Shown here: positions 9,063 to 18,152 of the stretch, in pieces
Layout: every line of letters begins with the position of its first letter
Position numbering within the stretch: the first letter of the stretch is position 1
Assembly (NCBI GenBank): GCA_963169245.1
Contig: CAUJEC010000095.1
Coordinates: 1-37,884 of the forward strand
Length of the DNA stretch: 37,884 nucleotides
Direction of reading: 5' to 3'
Source: Actinomycetota bacterium
GTDB lineage: Bacteria; Actinomycetota; Acidimicrobiia; Acidimicrobiales; Microtrichaceae
Program-made: the position numbers and the translations under genes
Notes under the pieces: generated by a model
Seen by the model: only the letters and a program-made list of their open reading frames with translations
What the model was told of the DNA's origin: nothing
Databases searched by the model: none

Positions 9063-9962
9063 CTACCGACAGAGCGACCTTATTCCCGTTGCATCCTCGA
9101 GCGGTTCGACATGGGTGAAGCTCATGGATCCTGGCAACTCTGTGGCGATCTCCGCCTCGATCACATCGGCAAGTTCATGACTCTGTCGCACTGACCATTC
9201 ACCCGGCACGAACATCGTCAGGTAGATGAATCTCTGCCTACCGGACTCCCTGGTTCTGATGGCACCGAACTCGACTCGTTCGGCCTCACAGTGCGCTCGA
9301 AGCACCGCCAACACCTTGCCGGCGTCATCAGCCGGCAGAGCAGCGTCGAGCAACCCGACGACAGATCTCCTGAGCAGGCGGTATCCGGCAATGAGGACAT
9401 TCACCCCTACTAGCAGCGCAATGAGCGGGTCGAGGATCTCGAGGTCCGTCACGAACATGAGGCCGACGCCAACCAGCACCCCCACTGATGTCCACACATC
9501 AGTGAGCAGATGCCTGCCGTCCGCCTCAACGGCGAGTGACCGTTTGTCGCGACCGACCTTCACCAGTGCCATGCCAACAGCAAGATTGATTAGTGCAGCA
9601 ATGGCTGAGAGTGCGAGACCCAGACCAGTCTGGTCTATGGGTTGCGGTTCGATCAGGCGGCTCACGGCACTCCAGACGATCAGCGCCGCTGCGGTGAAGA
9701 TCATTCCACCCTCAACACCAGCCGAAAGGTACTCGGCCTTGCCGTGACCGAACTGGTGCTCCCGGTCCGGCGGCTTGGCCGCAGTCCGGACCGCTATGAG
9801 TCCGATGGCAGCCGCTGCGAGGTTGACCCCGGACTCGAGAGCATCCGAGAGCAGGCCAACCGACCCCGTGATCGCTGCAGCAACACCCTTGAGCGCCATG
9901 GTCGTGATCGCCGCCGCCAGCGACAACAACATGCACCTGATCAGCAGTCGAGTGTCGGCCAC
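9063..9962 (-). CDS. Cation diffusion facilitator (CDF) family transporter
   Basis: ALKGVAAAITGSVGLLSDALESGVNLAAA, EHQFGHGKAEYLSAGVEG, ADGRHLLTDVWTSVGVL; CDF metal-binding motifs and TM helices. Confidence 0.95.
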   Translation of the reverse strand: MADTRLLIRCMLLSLAAAITTMALKGVAAAITGSVGLLSDALESGVNLAAAAIGLIAVRTAAKPPDREHQFGHGKAEYLSAGVEGGMIFTAAALIVWSAVSRLIEPQPIDQTGLGLALSAIAALINLAVGMALVKVGRDKRSLAVEADGRHLLTDVWTSVGVLVGVGLMFVTDLEILDPLIALLVGVNVLIAGYRLLRRSVVGLLDAALPADDAGKVLAVLRAHCEAERVEFGAIRTRESGRQRFIYLTMFVPGEWSVRQSHELADVIEAEIATELPGSMSFTHVEPLEDATGIRSLCR

Positions 9963-10047
9963 GGAACCAACTTAGATCCGTCCCGCCCAGCCGGTGGGCA
10001 GAATGTTGAATCCCTGATGGCTGACGCTCCCGCGTGAGATCAAAACA

Positions 10048-10089
10048 GCTGTGCGCGACCAGGAACTGCTGTGCGTGACCAGAACTGCT
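10048..10089. repeat. ~20-bp imperfect tandem repeat, intergenic
   Basis: GCTGTGCGCGACCAGGAACT / GCTGTGCGTGACCAGAACT / GCT. Confidence 0.88.
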
Positions 10090-10172
10090 CTCCTACACCC
10101 AGAATCGAAGGCATCGCCATCGGTCAACCCAGATAGATCAACAATGCAAATAGAGAATCTTCTCAGACGAAG

Positions 10173-10209
10173 ACAGTTAACTTGATATACTGGCTATCAA
10201 CTTAACTGT
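10173..10209. promoter_or_regulatory. 15-bp inverted repeat (HAIR-like spacing) upstream of hsp20
   Basis: ACAGTTAACTTGATA-TACTGGC-TATCAACTTAACTGT, one mismatch in 15; contains CTTGATA-N7-TATCAA, cf. HspR HAIR CTTGAGT-N7-ACTCAAG; overlaps a possible -10 (TATACT, 10186-10191). Confidence 0.7.
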
Positions 10210-10278
10210 TGGAGCTATACGCTGAATCCAACGAACTAGCCACCTTTCCCCAACAAGGACCCAGAACAGGAGAAAACC

Positions 10279-10713
10279 ATGTTGATGAGAACCGATCCCT
10301 TCCGAGATTTCGAACGCTTCACTCAGGAGGCCTTCAGTCGGCCTCGCCCGTCGGTAATGCCACTCGATGCCTATCGCGTCGGCGACCGTTTCGTCGTGCA
10401 CTTCGACCTGCCGGGCGTTGACGCATCGAGTATCGATCTCACGGTCGAGAAAAACGCTCTCACAGTCACGGCGCACCGTAGCTGGGAAGCGAGCGACGAC
10501 GTCCAGATACTCGCCTCTGAACGTCAGCAGGGTACCTTCAGCCGCCAGCTGCTCCTCGGTGAGAGTCTGGATTCCGACCGGGTGGAGGCAAGCTACGACG
10601 ACGGAGTGCTCACCATCACCATCCCGGTAGCCGAGCAGGCCAAGCCCCGCAGGATTGAGGTGTCCTCGCGTTCTGAAGCCGCGAAATCGATCGAGACATC
10701 CACGAGCGACTGA
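10279..10713 (+). CDS. Hsp20/alpha-crystallin family heat shock protein
   Basis: MLMRTDPFRDFERFTQEAF...VHFDLPGVDASSIDLTVEKNALTVTAHRS...GTFSRQLLLGESLDSDRVEASYDDGVLTITIPVAEQAKPRRIEV; RBS aggag upstream. Confidence 0.95.
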   Translation: MLMRTDPFRDFERFTQEAFSRPRPSVMPLDAYRVGDRFVVHFDLPGVDASSIDLTVEKNALTVTAHRSWEASDDVQILASERQQGTFSRQLLLGESLDSDRVEASYDDGVLTITIPVAEQAKPRRIEVSSRSEAAKSIETSTSD

Positions 10714-10802
10714 TCGAAGCGAGACCTCCGCCAAGCAATTTCGCCCGTTGCGCGCGGTCTTCGACACACAGCCAACGGCGCGAGGCCTACGCAGTCCCTG
10801 CT

Positions 10803-11381
10803 TCATAAATCTCGACCTTCAGTGGGGTTCTGGTCATAGATCAGGGCCCCACAGTCGTCCCTGACGCCAGGAGTCAGCACATGCGGCGCCTCTCTGCCGT
10901 CATGCATCAGGTCGAGCACCGTCAGCCCCTCGACAAGGACCAGGTGATCGGCGAGCAGTCGACGATGACATCGCCACCAGACGCTCTCACTACACATGAC
11001 CGCGCAGCTAGCACTAGCCATGGAATCAAGCAGAGTCGCTATTCCCGAAGCGAACGACCCGGTCTCCATATAGTCCGCATACGCCCTGAAGGCCTCGTGC
11101 CGAAGCACCACATGTCTGGACCCCAGAACAGGCTTCCGTCGGCCGCCAAGCTCAGAGATCCACTGGTATTCCAGATCGGCGGCCGGGAGCCACTCCGACA
11201 TCGCCTCACGACCGAACTGCGGGTTCCGTCGACTCCCGGGAAACGATCGGATATCGACCACGCGCTCAACGCCAGCAGTCCGCAGAATCCGAGCGAACTG
11301 ATCGGCGGGAAGCGTCCCGTGGCCAAACGTGCGCACCACCCGCTGATCATTGCCGGTTGTCGATCGAGCCGCTGGCGCCAC
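10803..11381 (-). CDS. DUF488 family protein
   Basis: VRTFGHGTLPADQFARILRTAGVERVVDIRSFPGSRRNPQF...YQWISELGGRR...MCSESVWWRCHRRLLADHL, canonical DUF488 motifs. Confidence 0.92.
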   Translation of the reverse strand: MAPAARSTTGNDQRVVRTFGHGTLPADQFARILRTAGVERVVDIRSFPGSRRNPQFGREAMSEWLPAADLEYQWISELGGRRKPVLGSRHVVLRHEAFRAYADYMETGSFASGIATLLDSMASASCAVMCSESVWWRCHRRLLADHLVLVEGLTVLDLMHDGREAPHVLTPGVRDDCGALIYDQNPTEGRDL

Positions 11382-11521
11382 ATCCGGGATCTACCCAGAA
11401 CAGGGCGAAGCGAATCAGCCTCACGAATAGCGGGTCAGGCCCGGCAGCCACGCCCCCGCAGGCACGGCCCCGCAGTGCCAGCCGCAGCAAGTCAGTCCGG
11501 GCCCACCCCAGGCCCAGCAAG

Positions 11522-13018
11522 TCAGTCCAAGTCGCTCATGATCTGCGAGAGCTCATTCGGATACCGCTGAATGAAATAACCGAAGATCGGCTCGATCTCA
11601 TTGAAGAGATTGGCATCGGGGGCCAGCGCCGCAGCGAAACCGTTCAGGTAGAGCAGGTTCTTGAAGAACAGGATCAGTTCCTTGGGAAGCCTGAAGCCAT
11701 TGCTCGCGAGGATCTTGATGATGGAACCGAGCGCCTGACCCAGCCGATCAACAGTCAGGTCACCCTGTCGGTGCAACAGGTCCGGGTCGACAGCCTCGAG
11801 TTGTGCCTCCAGTTCCCTTGCGAGCTTGGGGAGATCCTCACCAGCCGGTATGGCTCCGAACGCCTGGAGTCCCTTGAGTTGCAACAGCGTGTCGTTGCGA
11901 GCAAAACCGAAGAGGAACTTGACTGTTGCTGCACGCTGGGCAGCCGTGATTCGTCCGGCGATCCCGAAGTCGATGAGAGATAGGTCCCCCTTGGAGTTCA
12001 CCAACACGTTGCCTGCGTGAAGATCCCCATGGAAAGCACCATACGCGATCATGTGCTCGAGTGTGCCTGTGATGGCCACGTTGAGCAGACGCTCGCCGTC
12101 CACCGCCCCCGGATAGGTCTCCATTGCCTTGTCGTAGGGCACGCCTTCCAGTCGCGTCATGACCAGAACGTCCTCTCGGGTCAGGTGAGGTATCGGCTTG
12201 GGGATGGTCACGAAGTCGTGACCTGCCGCCTCGGACGCCAGTGCCAGTTCAACCTGGTTGATCGCCTCGAAACGGAAGTCGACCTCTTCGAGAACCAGTG
12301 CCGCGAACAGTTCGACGAACCCGCTGAGATTCGCTGTTCGTGCCGACTTGGACGCCTTCTCGGCAGCCGCTGCCGCCAATGACATCGACCGAAGATCGCG
12401 GGCGAACTGCCCTCGCAGCCCGGGGCGTCGAATCTTGACGACGACCGGGGTGCCATCATGCATCGTTGCGGCGTGAACCTGTCCGATCGATGCCGCCCCG
12501 AGCGGGTCCGGGTCGAACTCGCTGAACAGGGTCTCGAGGCTGACCTCGAAGCGGTCCTCGATCTTCTGCTCAGCGATACCGGGCGCGAGTGGCATTGCGG
12601 TGTCGCGGCACCAGCCGAACGCGTCCACCCACTGATCCGGAAGGAGTCCCTGCGCCGTGGCGATGAACTGGCCCAACTTGATGTAAGTGGACCCACCCGC
12701 CTTGACGAGTTCCTGCAGGTGCCGGATACCGGCACCCTCTTCGAGCGGACCCTCGGTGATCAGCTTCTTTGCATCCTCACGAAGCCCGGGTGTCACTCCT
12801 TTGGCGAGCTCGACGCCCGTTCGTCCAACAGCACGCAGAGTGGATGCCCGAAGTGAGGGCCGTGCCAATTCAAGGGCGTCGGCGGCAACCTGCTGTCGAG
12901 CCTTGCGCCCCCAGCGGATCCACACTCGCTGCGCATCTGCGTGCCATGGCTCCCCTGCGAAGAGCTCCGACCCTGCAAGCAGGTCGACCATGTCCGGAAG
13001 TGGTGGATTGGGGGCCAT
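11522..13018 (-). CDS. ABC1/AarF/UbiB family kinase-like protein
   Basis: GGSTYIKLGQFIATAQGLLPDQWV, DPDPLGAASIGQVHAATMHDGTPVVVKIRRPGL, GAFHGDLHAGNVLVNSKGDLSLIDFG; ATG at 13018 preferred over TTG at 13027. Confidence 0.95.
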   Translation of the reverse strand: MAPNPPLPDMVDLLAGSELFAGEPWHADAQRVWIRWGRKARQQVAADALELARPSLRASTLRAVGRTGVELAKGVTPGLREDAKKLITEGPLEEGAGIRHLQELVKAGGSTYIKLGQFIATAQGLLPDQWVDAFGWCRDTAMPLAPGIAEQKIEDRFEVSLETLFSEFDPDPLGAASIGQVHAATMHDGTPVVVKIRRPGLRGQFARDLRSMSLAAAAAEKASKSARTANLSGFVELFAALVLEEVDFRFEAINQVELALASEAAGHDFVTIPKPIPHLTREDVLVMTRLEGVPYDKAMETYPGAVDGERLLNVAITGTLEHMIAYGAFHGDLHAGNVLVNSKGDLSLIDFGIAGRITAAQRAATVKFLFGFARNDTLLQLKGLQAFGAIPAGEDLPKLARELEAQLEAVDPDLLHRQGDLTVDRLGQALGSIIKILASNGFRLPKELILFFKNLLYLNGFAAALAPDANLFNEIEPIFGYFIQRYPNELSQIMSDLD

Positions 13019-13060
13019 GACCGGCAATTGTTACCCGTGAGCGAGCACTTTGCCCACAAT

Positions 13061-13108
13061 TGTTCACTCGCGGCTGTTCACTCGCGGCCTCTGGATGCAC
13101 TGGATGAC
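13061..13108. repeat. Two adjacent short tandem duplications (14 bp x2, 9 bp x2)
   Basis: TGTTCACTCGCGGC at 13061 and 13075; CTGGATGCA/CTGGATGAC at 13091 and 13100. Confidence 0.9.
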
Positions 13109-13150
13109 GCACAGGACGAAATGGCCGACCCACGGACTGGCGCAGAGACT

Positions 13151-13220
13151 GGCGCACTGGCGCACTGGCGCACTGGCGCACTGGCGCACTGGCGCACTGG
13201 CGCACTGGCGCACTGGCGCA
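13151..13220. repeat. 8-bp tandem repeat, (GGCGCACT) ~8.75 copies
   Basis: Uninterrupted GGCGCACT iteration from 13151 to 13220, between divergent ubiB-like and WS/DGAT genes. Confidence 0.98.
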
Positions 13221-13319
13221 TCAACTACTGCCCAACACCAGAGAGTGCGCAACACGCCTCTGGGAAGCAAACCTTCCCCGGTAGCGCGTTGTGACCCAGT
13301 TCACTGGCAGACTGTTGCG

Positions 13320-14750
13320 GTGCAGCGAATCACGGGCGCAGACGCCTCTTTTCTCTACATGGAGAACCGCATCGTTCACATGCATGTGACGGGCATGATC
13401 ATGCTCGATCCAAGCTCCATGCCCGACGGCTGCTCCTTCGAAGCGTTCCGGGAGCATGTCGTCAGCCGACTCCATCGAATCCCGGTCTTCCGCCAGCGAC
13501 TCCTCTGGACACCCTTCGACATCGACCATCCAACCTGGGCCGATGACCCGGAGTTCAACATCGACAACCATCTGCACCGCGAGGTCCTCAAGGGCAAGAA
13601 GGCCACCCTCCGCGGGCTCAAGGACTGGGTCGGGGCCTTCGCCTCGGAACCACTCGACCGTGACCGTCCGCTGTGGAAGATGGTCGTCATCGAAGGTCTC
13701 GACAGCGGCTCAATCGCGGTGGTCTCCAAGGTCCACCACGTAGCAGTTGACGGCACCACGGGAACCGACATCATGGCCCAGATCGTGGATCTTGCTCCCA
13801 CGGCGGAACAGGAGGAGATCCCTCCGTACCAACCGGGTCGGCTGCCCAGTCGCGTCGAACTCGCTTACCGAGGGGTGGCCTCTCGCGCGCTCGACCCACT
13901 GCGCGCGGTGCGCGCATTCGGCAGAACAGCCGGATCGATCAGCCGGATTGTCCGTGGAGCAACCGGAGAGGACGACTCCAAGGCATCCATGGCTCGCCCC
14001 TTCGACGCGCCAAGGACTTTCTTCAATCACTCACTCACACCCAAACGAAGCGTTGCATTCGAGGCGGCTCGACTCGATGACCTCAAATACACGAAGGCAA
14101 CCTTCGGTGTGACTGTCAACGATGTCTTCCTCGCCGCATGCACCCAGGCGCTGCGCGGTTATCTGGCAGACCACGGTGAGTTCCTCACCCGCCCTCTGGT
14201 TGTGAGCGTGCCCGTATCGGTCAAGGGCCAGACGAGCACCGATTCGGCGAATCAGGTTTCGAACATGTTCGTTCGACTACCCGTTCACGTCGATGATCCC
14301 GTCAAACAACTGCGGCTGGTCCACGCCGATACTCGGGATGCCAAGGTGGTCCACGGTGCGATCGCTGCGGACATCATCGGCGACGTCACCGAGGTGACAC
14401 CGCCCGCGATCTTCAATCTGGCAAGCCGTATGTACTCGCGGATCGGACTTGCCGATCGGCTCACACCGATCCACAACCTGGTCATTTCAAATGTTCCCGG
14501 GCCACCATTCCCGCTCTATGTGGCGGGGGCACGGCTGCAGGCGGTCTATCCCTTCGGCCCGCTCATCGAAGGGTCTGGGCTGAACATCACGGTTCTGTCC
14601 AATATGGGAAACATGGACATCGGCGTCATCGCGTGTCCTGATGTCGCCCCTGACATCGACGATCTGGCGATGGGCATCGTAGAAGCGATCAGCGTTCTTC
14701 GTGACGCTGCCGAGGCGGCCGGCGGGCCGGACGTAGGAGACAAGAAGTGA
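13320..14750 (+). CDS. Wax ester synthase/diacylglycerol acyltransferase (WS/DGAT) family
   Basis: VQRITGADASFLYMENRIVHMHVTG, HHVAVDG (HHxxxDG active site), NVPGPPFPLYVAGARL; start at GTG 13320 by family alignment. Confidence 0.94.
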   Translation: MQRITGADASFLYMENRIVHMHVTGMIMLDPSSMPDGCSFEAFREHVVSRLHRIPVFRQRLLWTPFDIDHPTWADDPEFNIDNHLHREVLKGKKATLRGLKDWVGAFASEPLDRDRPLWKMVVIEGLDSGSIAVVSKVHHVAVDGTTGTDIMAQIVDLAPTAEQEEIPPYQPGRLPSRVELAYRGVASRALDPLRAVRAFGRTAGSISRIVRGATGEDDSKASMARPFDAPRTFFNHSLTPKRSVAFEAARLDDLKYTKATFGVTVNDVFLAACTQALRGYLADHGEFLTRPLVVSVPVSVKGQTSTDSANQVSNMFVRLPVHVDDPVKQLRLVHADTRDAKVVHGAIAADIIGDVTEVTPPAIFNLASRMYSRIGLADRLTPIHNLVISNVPGPPFPLYVAGARLQAVYPFGPLIEGSGLNITVLSNMGNMDIGVIACPDVAPDIDDLAMGIVEAISVLRDAAEAAGGPDVGDKK

Positions 14751-16072
14751 CAATCAGCGTTCTGAAGCGTCACCTGAACGACCTGGGAACCGAACTCGAA
14801 TCGGAGCCGGAGTTCCAGACCGAGATCGAAGGTGCCGTATTCGAGGGGGCGCCAACTGGGCAGTTCGAACCGGCGAGCATCACCGTGTTGAACCGGGCCG
14901 AGAAGTCCCTCGCCCGCTTCCCACTTGCCAGGTTGACCACCGTTGGCCCCCGGACCGCACGTTGGGCCTATGGAGCGCTACTCACCGAGGCCGGGAAGGT
15001 CCCCGGTGCGCCTCAGATACGGATGACCGGATCGCTTGCCGCACACGTCGCGATGGACGAGGCAGTCATGGCGTTGGTTCAGGGACCAAAGCGCACTCCC
15101 CACCGAGCTGACTACCTACGAGTAGGCGCAGAGTTGGAGGCTGCTCGGAACCTGTTCGAAGCGGAGGGCTGGCTCGAGAACCCCGCGTCGTACCATCGCT
15201 CCCCCGATCCCCTGCTGCCCGAACACGTCTCAGCCAAGAACGGTTGGGCGCTCGGAGAGAACTATCGGAGGATCTACTGGAACAGTGGTTTTGAGGCCCG
15301 CAGTATCGAACCGGGGGCCGACCGTTGGAACGCCTTCCGTCAGAATCGAACAGCCTCAGCTTGGGTCCTCGAACACGAGGATGACAGGCCCCGACCGTGG
15401 ATCGTCTGTGTCCACGGGTTCGGCACAGGCGCCCCGTTTGCCGACCTCATCACTTTCCGAGCCGCGCACATGCACCATCAGTTGGGCTGGAACGTCGCTG
15501 CAATCGTCCTTCCGGTCCATGGGAGCCGTCGACCATCTCGGATAGGCGGAGAGTTCTTCCTCGGCTTCGACATGATGAACAGCGTCCACGCCCTGACCCA
15601 GTCGGTCTGGGACATACGTCGGCTGCTGTCGTGGGTTCGGGCCCAGAACCCCGAGAAGCTCGTGCTCCACGGAGTATCACTCGGCGGTTACATCACCTCG
15701 CTGATGACCTGTTTCGATGGCGACTTCGATGCTGCAATCGCGGGCATTCCTGTGTGTGACATCCCGGCCCTGTTCTCCCATCAGGCACCCATCCATGTCC
15801 GCGAGCGGTCCGTTGAGCACAAGATCCTCAATGGGAACGCCGAGGCTGTCCACCGGGTCGTGTCGCCATTGGCCATGCCAACTCTGGTCCCTCAGGATCG
15901 ACGCTTCATCTTCGCCGGCCTCGGCGATCGGATGGCCATACCGACCCAGGCGCAGGCACTGTGGGAGCACTGGGAGAAGCCCACGATCCGCTGGTTCCCC
16001 GGCAACCACGTCGGATACCTGTGGTCATCAAAGGTTTCGGATTTCATGGATGCAACGCTGGAGAGTCTCTGA
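14747..16072 (+). CDS. Alpha/beta hydrolase family protein
   Basis: PWIVCVHGFGTGAP, nucleophile elbow GVSLGGY; GTG start overlaps the WS/DGAT stop by 4 nt (GTGA). Confidence 0.88.
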   Translation: MTISVLKRHLNDLGTELESEPEFQTEIEGAVFEGAPTGQFEPASITVLNRAEKSLARFPLARLTTVGPRTARWAYGALLTEAGKVPGAPQIRMTGSLAAHVAMDEAVMALVQGPKRTPHRADYLRVGAELEAARNLFEAEGWLENPASYHRSPDPLLPEHVSAKNGWALGENYRRIYWNSGFEARSIEPGADRWNAFRQNRTASAWVLEHEDDRPRPWIVCVHGFGTGAPFADLITFRAAHMHHQLGWNVAAIVLPVHGSRRPSRIGGEFFLGFDMMNSVHALTQSVWDIRRLLSWVRAQNPEKLVLHGVSLGGYITSLMTCFDGDFDAAIAGIPVCDIPALFSHQAPIHVRERSVEHKILNGNAEAVHRVVSPLAMPTLVPQDRRFIFAGLGDRMAIPTQAQALWEHWEKPTIRWFPGNHVGYLWSSKVSDFMDATLESL

Positions 16073-16095
16073 TCTCTGGGGGAGCCGAACGCGAA

Positions 16096-16131
16096 TGGGC
16101 CTCCGATCAGAACAATCCGATCAGAGGCCCA
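16096..16131. terminator. Hairpin between convergent genes (putative bidirectional terminator)
   Basis: TGGGCCTCCGATCAG-aacaat-CCGATCAGAGGCCCA: 15-bp arms with two mismatches; lies between stops of the hydrolase (+) and ddh (-). Confidence 0.65.
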
Positions 16132-16169
16132 CAACCGACTGCATGTCCGGTTGCGCCAATGCAGTTGCG

Positions 16170-17159
16170 CTAGAGCAGTTGCGCTCGCAACTCTTCAGCG
16201 GACTTCGGCGACAACAGTGCCGGCGGGATGTCGAAGATTGTTCGAGCGCCGGCCTCTCCCCGCTCGCTCAGACGGTGGACCGCCCGTGCGCAGGCAACCA
16301 TCACACATGCGGTGAAGGCAGGGTTGGAGTCGAGCTTGAGTGAGAACTCCAGCATCAGGTCGTCACCAGCAGCGCTGGTGCCGCTGCGCACCACAAACCC
16401 GCCGTGTGGGAGCCCAGCGTGGTTGGCAGCGAGCTCCTCAGCGGAGATGAAGTTCACGACGGTCTTGTACTCGTCGAAGTAGTGCGGCATGGTCACGATG
16501 TCGTGTTCGACCCGGGCGGCATCCGCGCCTTCTTCGAGGACTACGTAGCACTCACGAAGGTGCATGTCGGCCGCGGACTGTCCAAGAGCCTGCCCCGCGC
16601 GTGCGGCATCGATCGCCTCCTGGGAAGGCACCGTGTACTGGATGGCCCCGGCCACGCCTTCAACCTTTCGGAGTGCAGCAGAGTGGCCCTGACTCACGCC
16701 CTTGCCCCAGAAACTATGGGTTGAACCGCTTGGGATGACCGACTCACCTATGACGCGGCTGAGGGAGAACAGCCCCGGGTCCCAACCGGTTGATATCAGC
16801 GCAAGGTGGCCGTTGGCTCCGGAGGCGGCGTTGAGTGCGGCGAAATAGTTGGGAATCTCGGCGTGGGTGTCGAAACTGTCCACCGTGTTGAACAGCGCAG
16901 CCAATTCGGGACCCTGTTCGGGCAGGTCGCCCTTGGAACCGCCACAGAGCACCATCACATCTATCGATCCGCGGTGGTCAGCCACCGAATCGACTGAGTA
17001 GACCGGCACACCGGAGTGCACCAGGCTCAGTTGCCCCGGGTCTCGGCGTGTGAACACCGCGACCAGTTCCATATCAGGGTTCTGGTCGATTGCGTGCTCG
17101 ACGCCGCGTCCCAGGTTTCCGTATCCGACTATTCCGATTCTCGTGCTCATCGGGGTCAT
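16170..17159 (-). CDS. ddh: meso-diaminopimelate D-dehydrogenase
   Basis: TRIGIVGYGNLGRGVEHAI, GNxALISTGWDPGLFSLSRV, HSFWGKGVSQGHSAALRKVEGVAGAIQYTVPS, GLPHGGFVVRSG; closely follows the Corynebacterium Ddh pattern. Confidence 0.94.
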   Translation of the reverse strand: MTPMSTRIGIVGYGNLGRGVEHAIDQNPDMELVAVFTRRDPGQLSLVHSGVPVYSVDSVADHRGSIDVMVLCGGSKGDLPEQGPELAALFNTVDSFDTHAEIPNYFAALNAASGANGHLALISTGWDPGLFSLSRVIGESVIPSGSTHSFWGKGVSQGHSAALRKVEGVAGAIQYTVPSQEAIDAARAGQALGQSAADMHLRECYVVLEEGADAARVEHDIVTMPHYFDEYKTVVNFISAEELAANHAGLPHGGFVVRSGTSAAGDDLMLEFSLKLDSNPAFTACVMVACARAVHRLSERGEAGARTIFDIPPALLSPKSAEELRAQLL

Positions 17160-17223
17160 TCTGTCGCACCAGGTCGGATCGTCTCGACTGATTAATTGCG
17201 ATCTACAGATTCCGGAGTCGACG

Positions 17224-18096
17224 TCACGGACGCTTCATCAGCGCCTGGAACTCCATCTCACCATGATCCTCGACCGACAAGACGATGGGGCTGCCCGGGA
17301 CCTCGACCCCGAAGTCGGAGAAGGTGATGGGCGTGGACCCGACGATGACGATCGTGTCATTGACCATCTTGGCCTCGACAGCGAGTGAGACCTTGTTGGT
17401 CTTTCCCTTGACGGTGAGTTCGGCCGGGACTGTCACAGACACCTTCGCCCCTGACGCCGCATCGGACGGCAACTTGATCGGTTCGGAGATCTTCAGCTTG
17501 GCCTCGGGGAACGTGTCGGTCTCGAGGGCCTTGCGCACTCGGGAGTCACGCATGTTGTTGTTGGTCCTGATGCTTGCCAGATCTACCGTGAACTCGACCT
17601 TGGTCACCTCGGAGCCAGTAATGCTGAGCGAGCCCGAAACTGATCCGGTTCTGCCGACAGCAGTGGTCGCACCCACATTCGCCAGTTCCTCATTGACTCG
17701 GAATCCAGCGAATGTTCCCGTGGCACTCTCCCAGTCGAAGTCACCTGTTTCGGTGTCCACAACCCATTCGCCCTCGATTCCGGTCTGGGTTCCGCCGGTG
17801 GCACCATCGGTGGCCCCGGTACCCGCACTGGAGCCGGCGTCGGTCGATTGCGTGCCGTCTACCTGAGCGCCCTTCGCGGCGTCCTCGAGTGACACTCGAT
17901 CCGGGGCGTCGTTCCGTAGTAGGAAGAACGCCGCGCCACCGACGACGAGGATTACCGCCGCGACGACAACGGCGACAATCACCTTCGATTTCGACGATCC
18001 AGAGCCATCGACTCCGGGCTTGTCCGCGGACAGAGAGGTGTCGGACTTGGAACCCGACTTGTTGGACGAACTCGACTGTTCGGTCATGGCTCGCAT
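17224..18096 (-). CDS. YceI family protein with N-terminal transmembrane anchor
   Basis: VIVAVVVAAVILVVGGAAFFLL TM; GEWVVDTETGDFDWESATGTFAGFRVNEELANVGATTAVGRTGSVSGSLSITGSEVTKVEFTVDLASIRTNNNMRDSRVRKALETDTFPEAKL YceI motif. Confidence 0.92.
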   Translation of the reverse strand: MRAMTEQSSSSNKSGSKSDTSLSADKPGVDGSGSSKSKVIVAVVVAAVILVVGGAAFFLLRNDAPDRVSLEDAAKGAQVDGTQSTDAGSSAGTGATDGATGGTQTGIEGEWVVDTETGDFDWESATGTFAGFRVNEELANVGATTAVGRTGSVSGSLSITGSEVTKVEFTVDLASIRTNNNMRDSRVRKALETDTFPEAKLKISEPIKLPSDAASGAKVSVTVPAELTVKGKTNKVSLAVEAKMVNDTIVIVGSTPITFSDFGVEVPGSPIVLSVEDHGEMEFQALMKRP

Positions 18097-18152
18097 AATT
18101 GTCGATCGACCGGACGCCGGTAACCCATAACCCTAAGAGCCTTCGCAGGTTC

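Noticed and set aside
10177-10806. 209-aa minus-strand ORF
   Set aside because: Fully antisense to the well-supported hsp20 gene; arises from high-GC codon structure and has no family-like motifs.
13151-13220. CRISPR-like regular repeat
   Set aside because: Unit is 8 bp, uninterrupted and without spacers; no cas genes in window.
14262-14274. GAACATGTTC as second SOS box
   Set aside because: Spacer between GAAC and GTTC is 2 nt, not 4, and it lies deep inside the WS/DGAT coding region.
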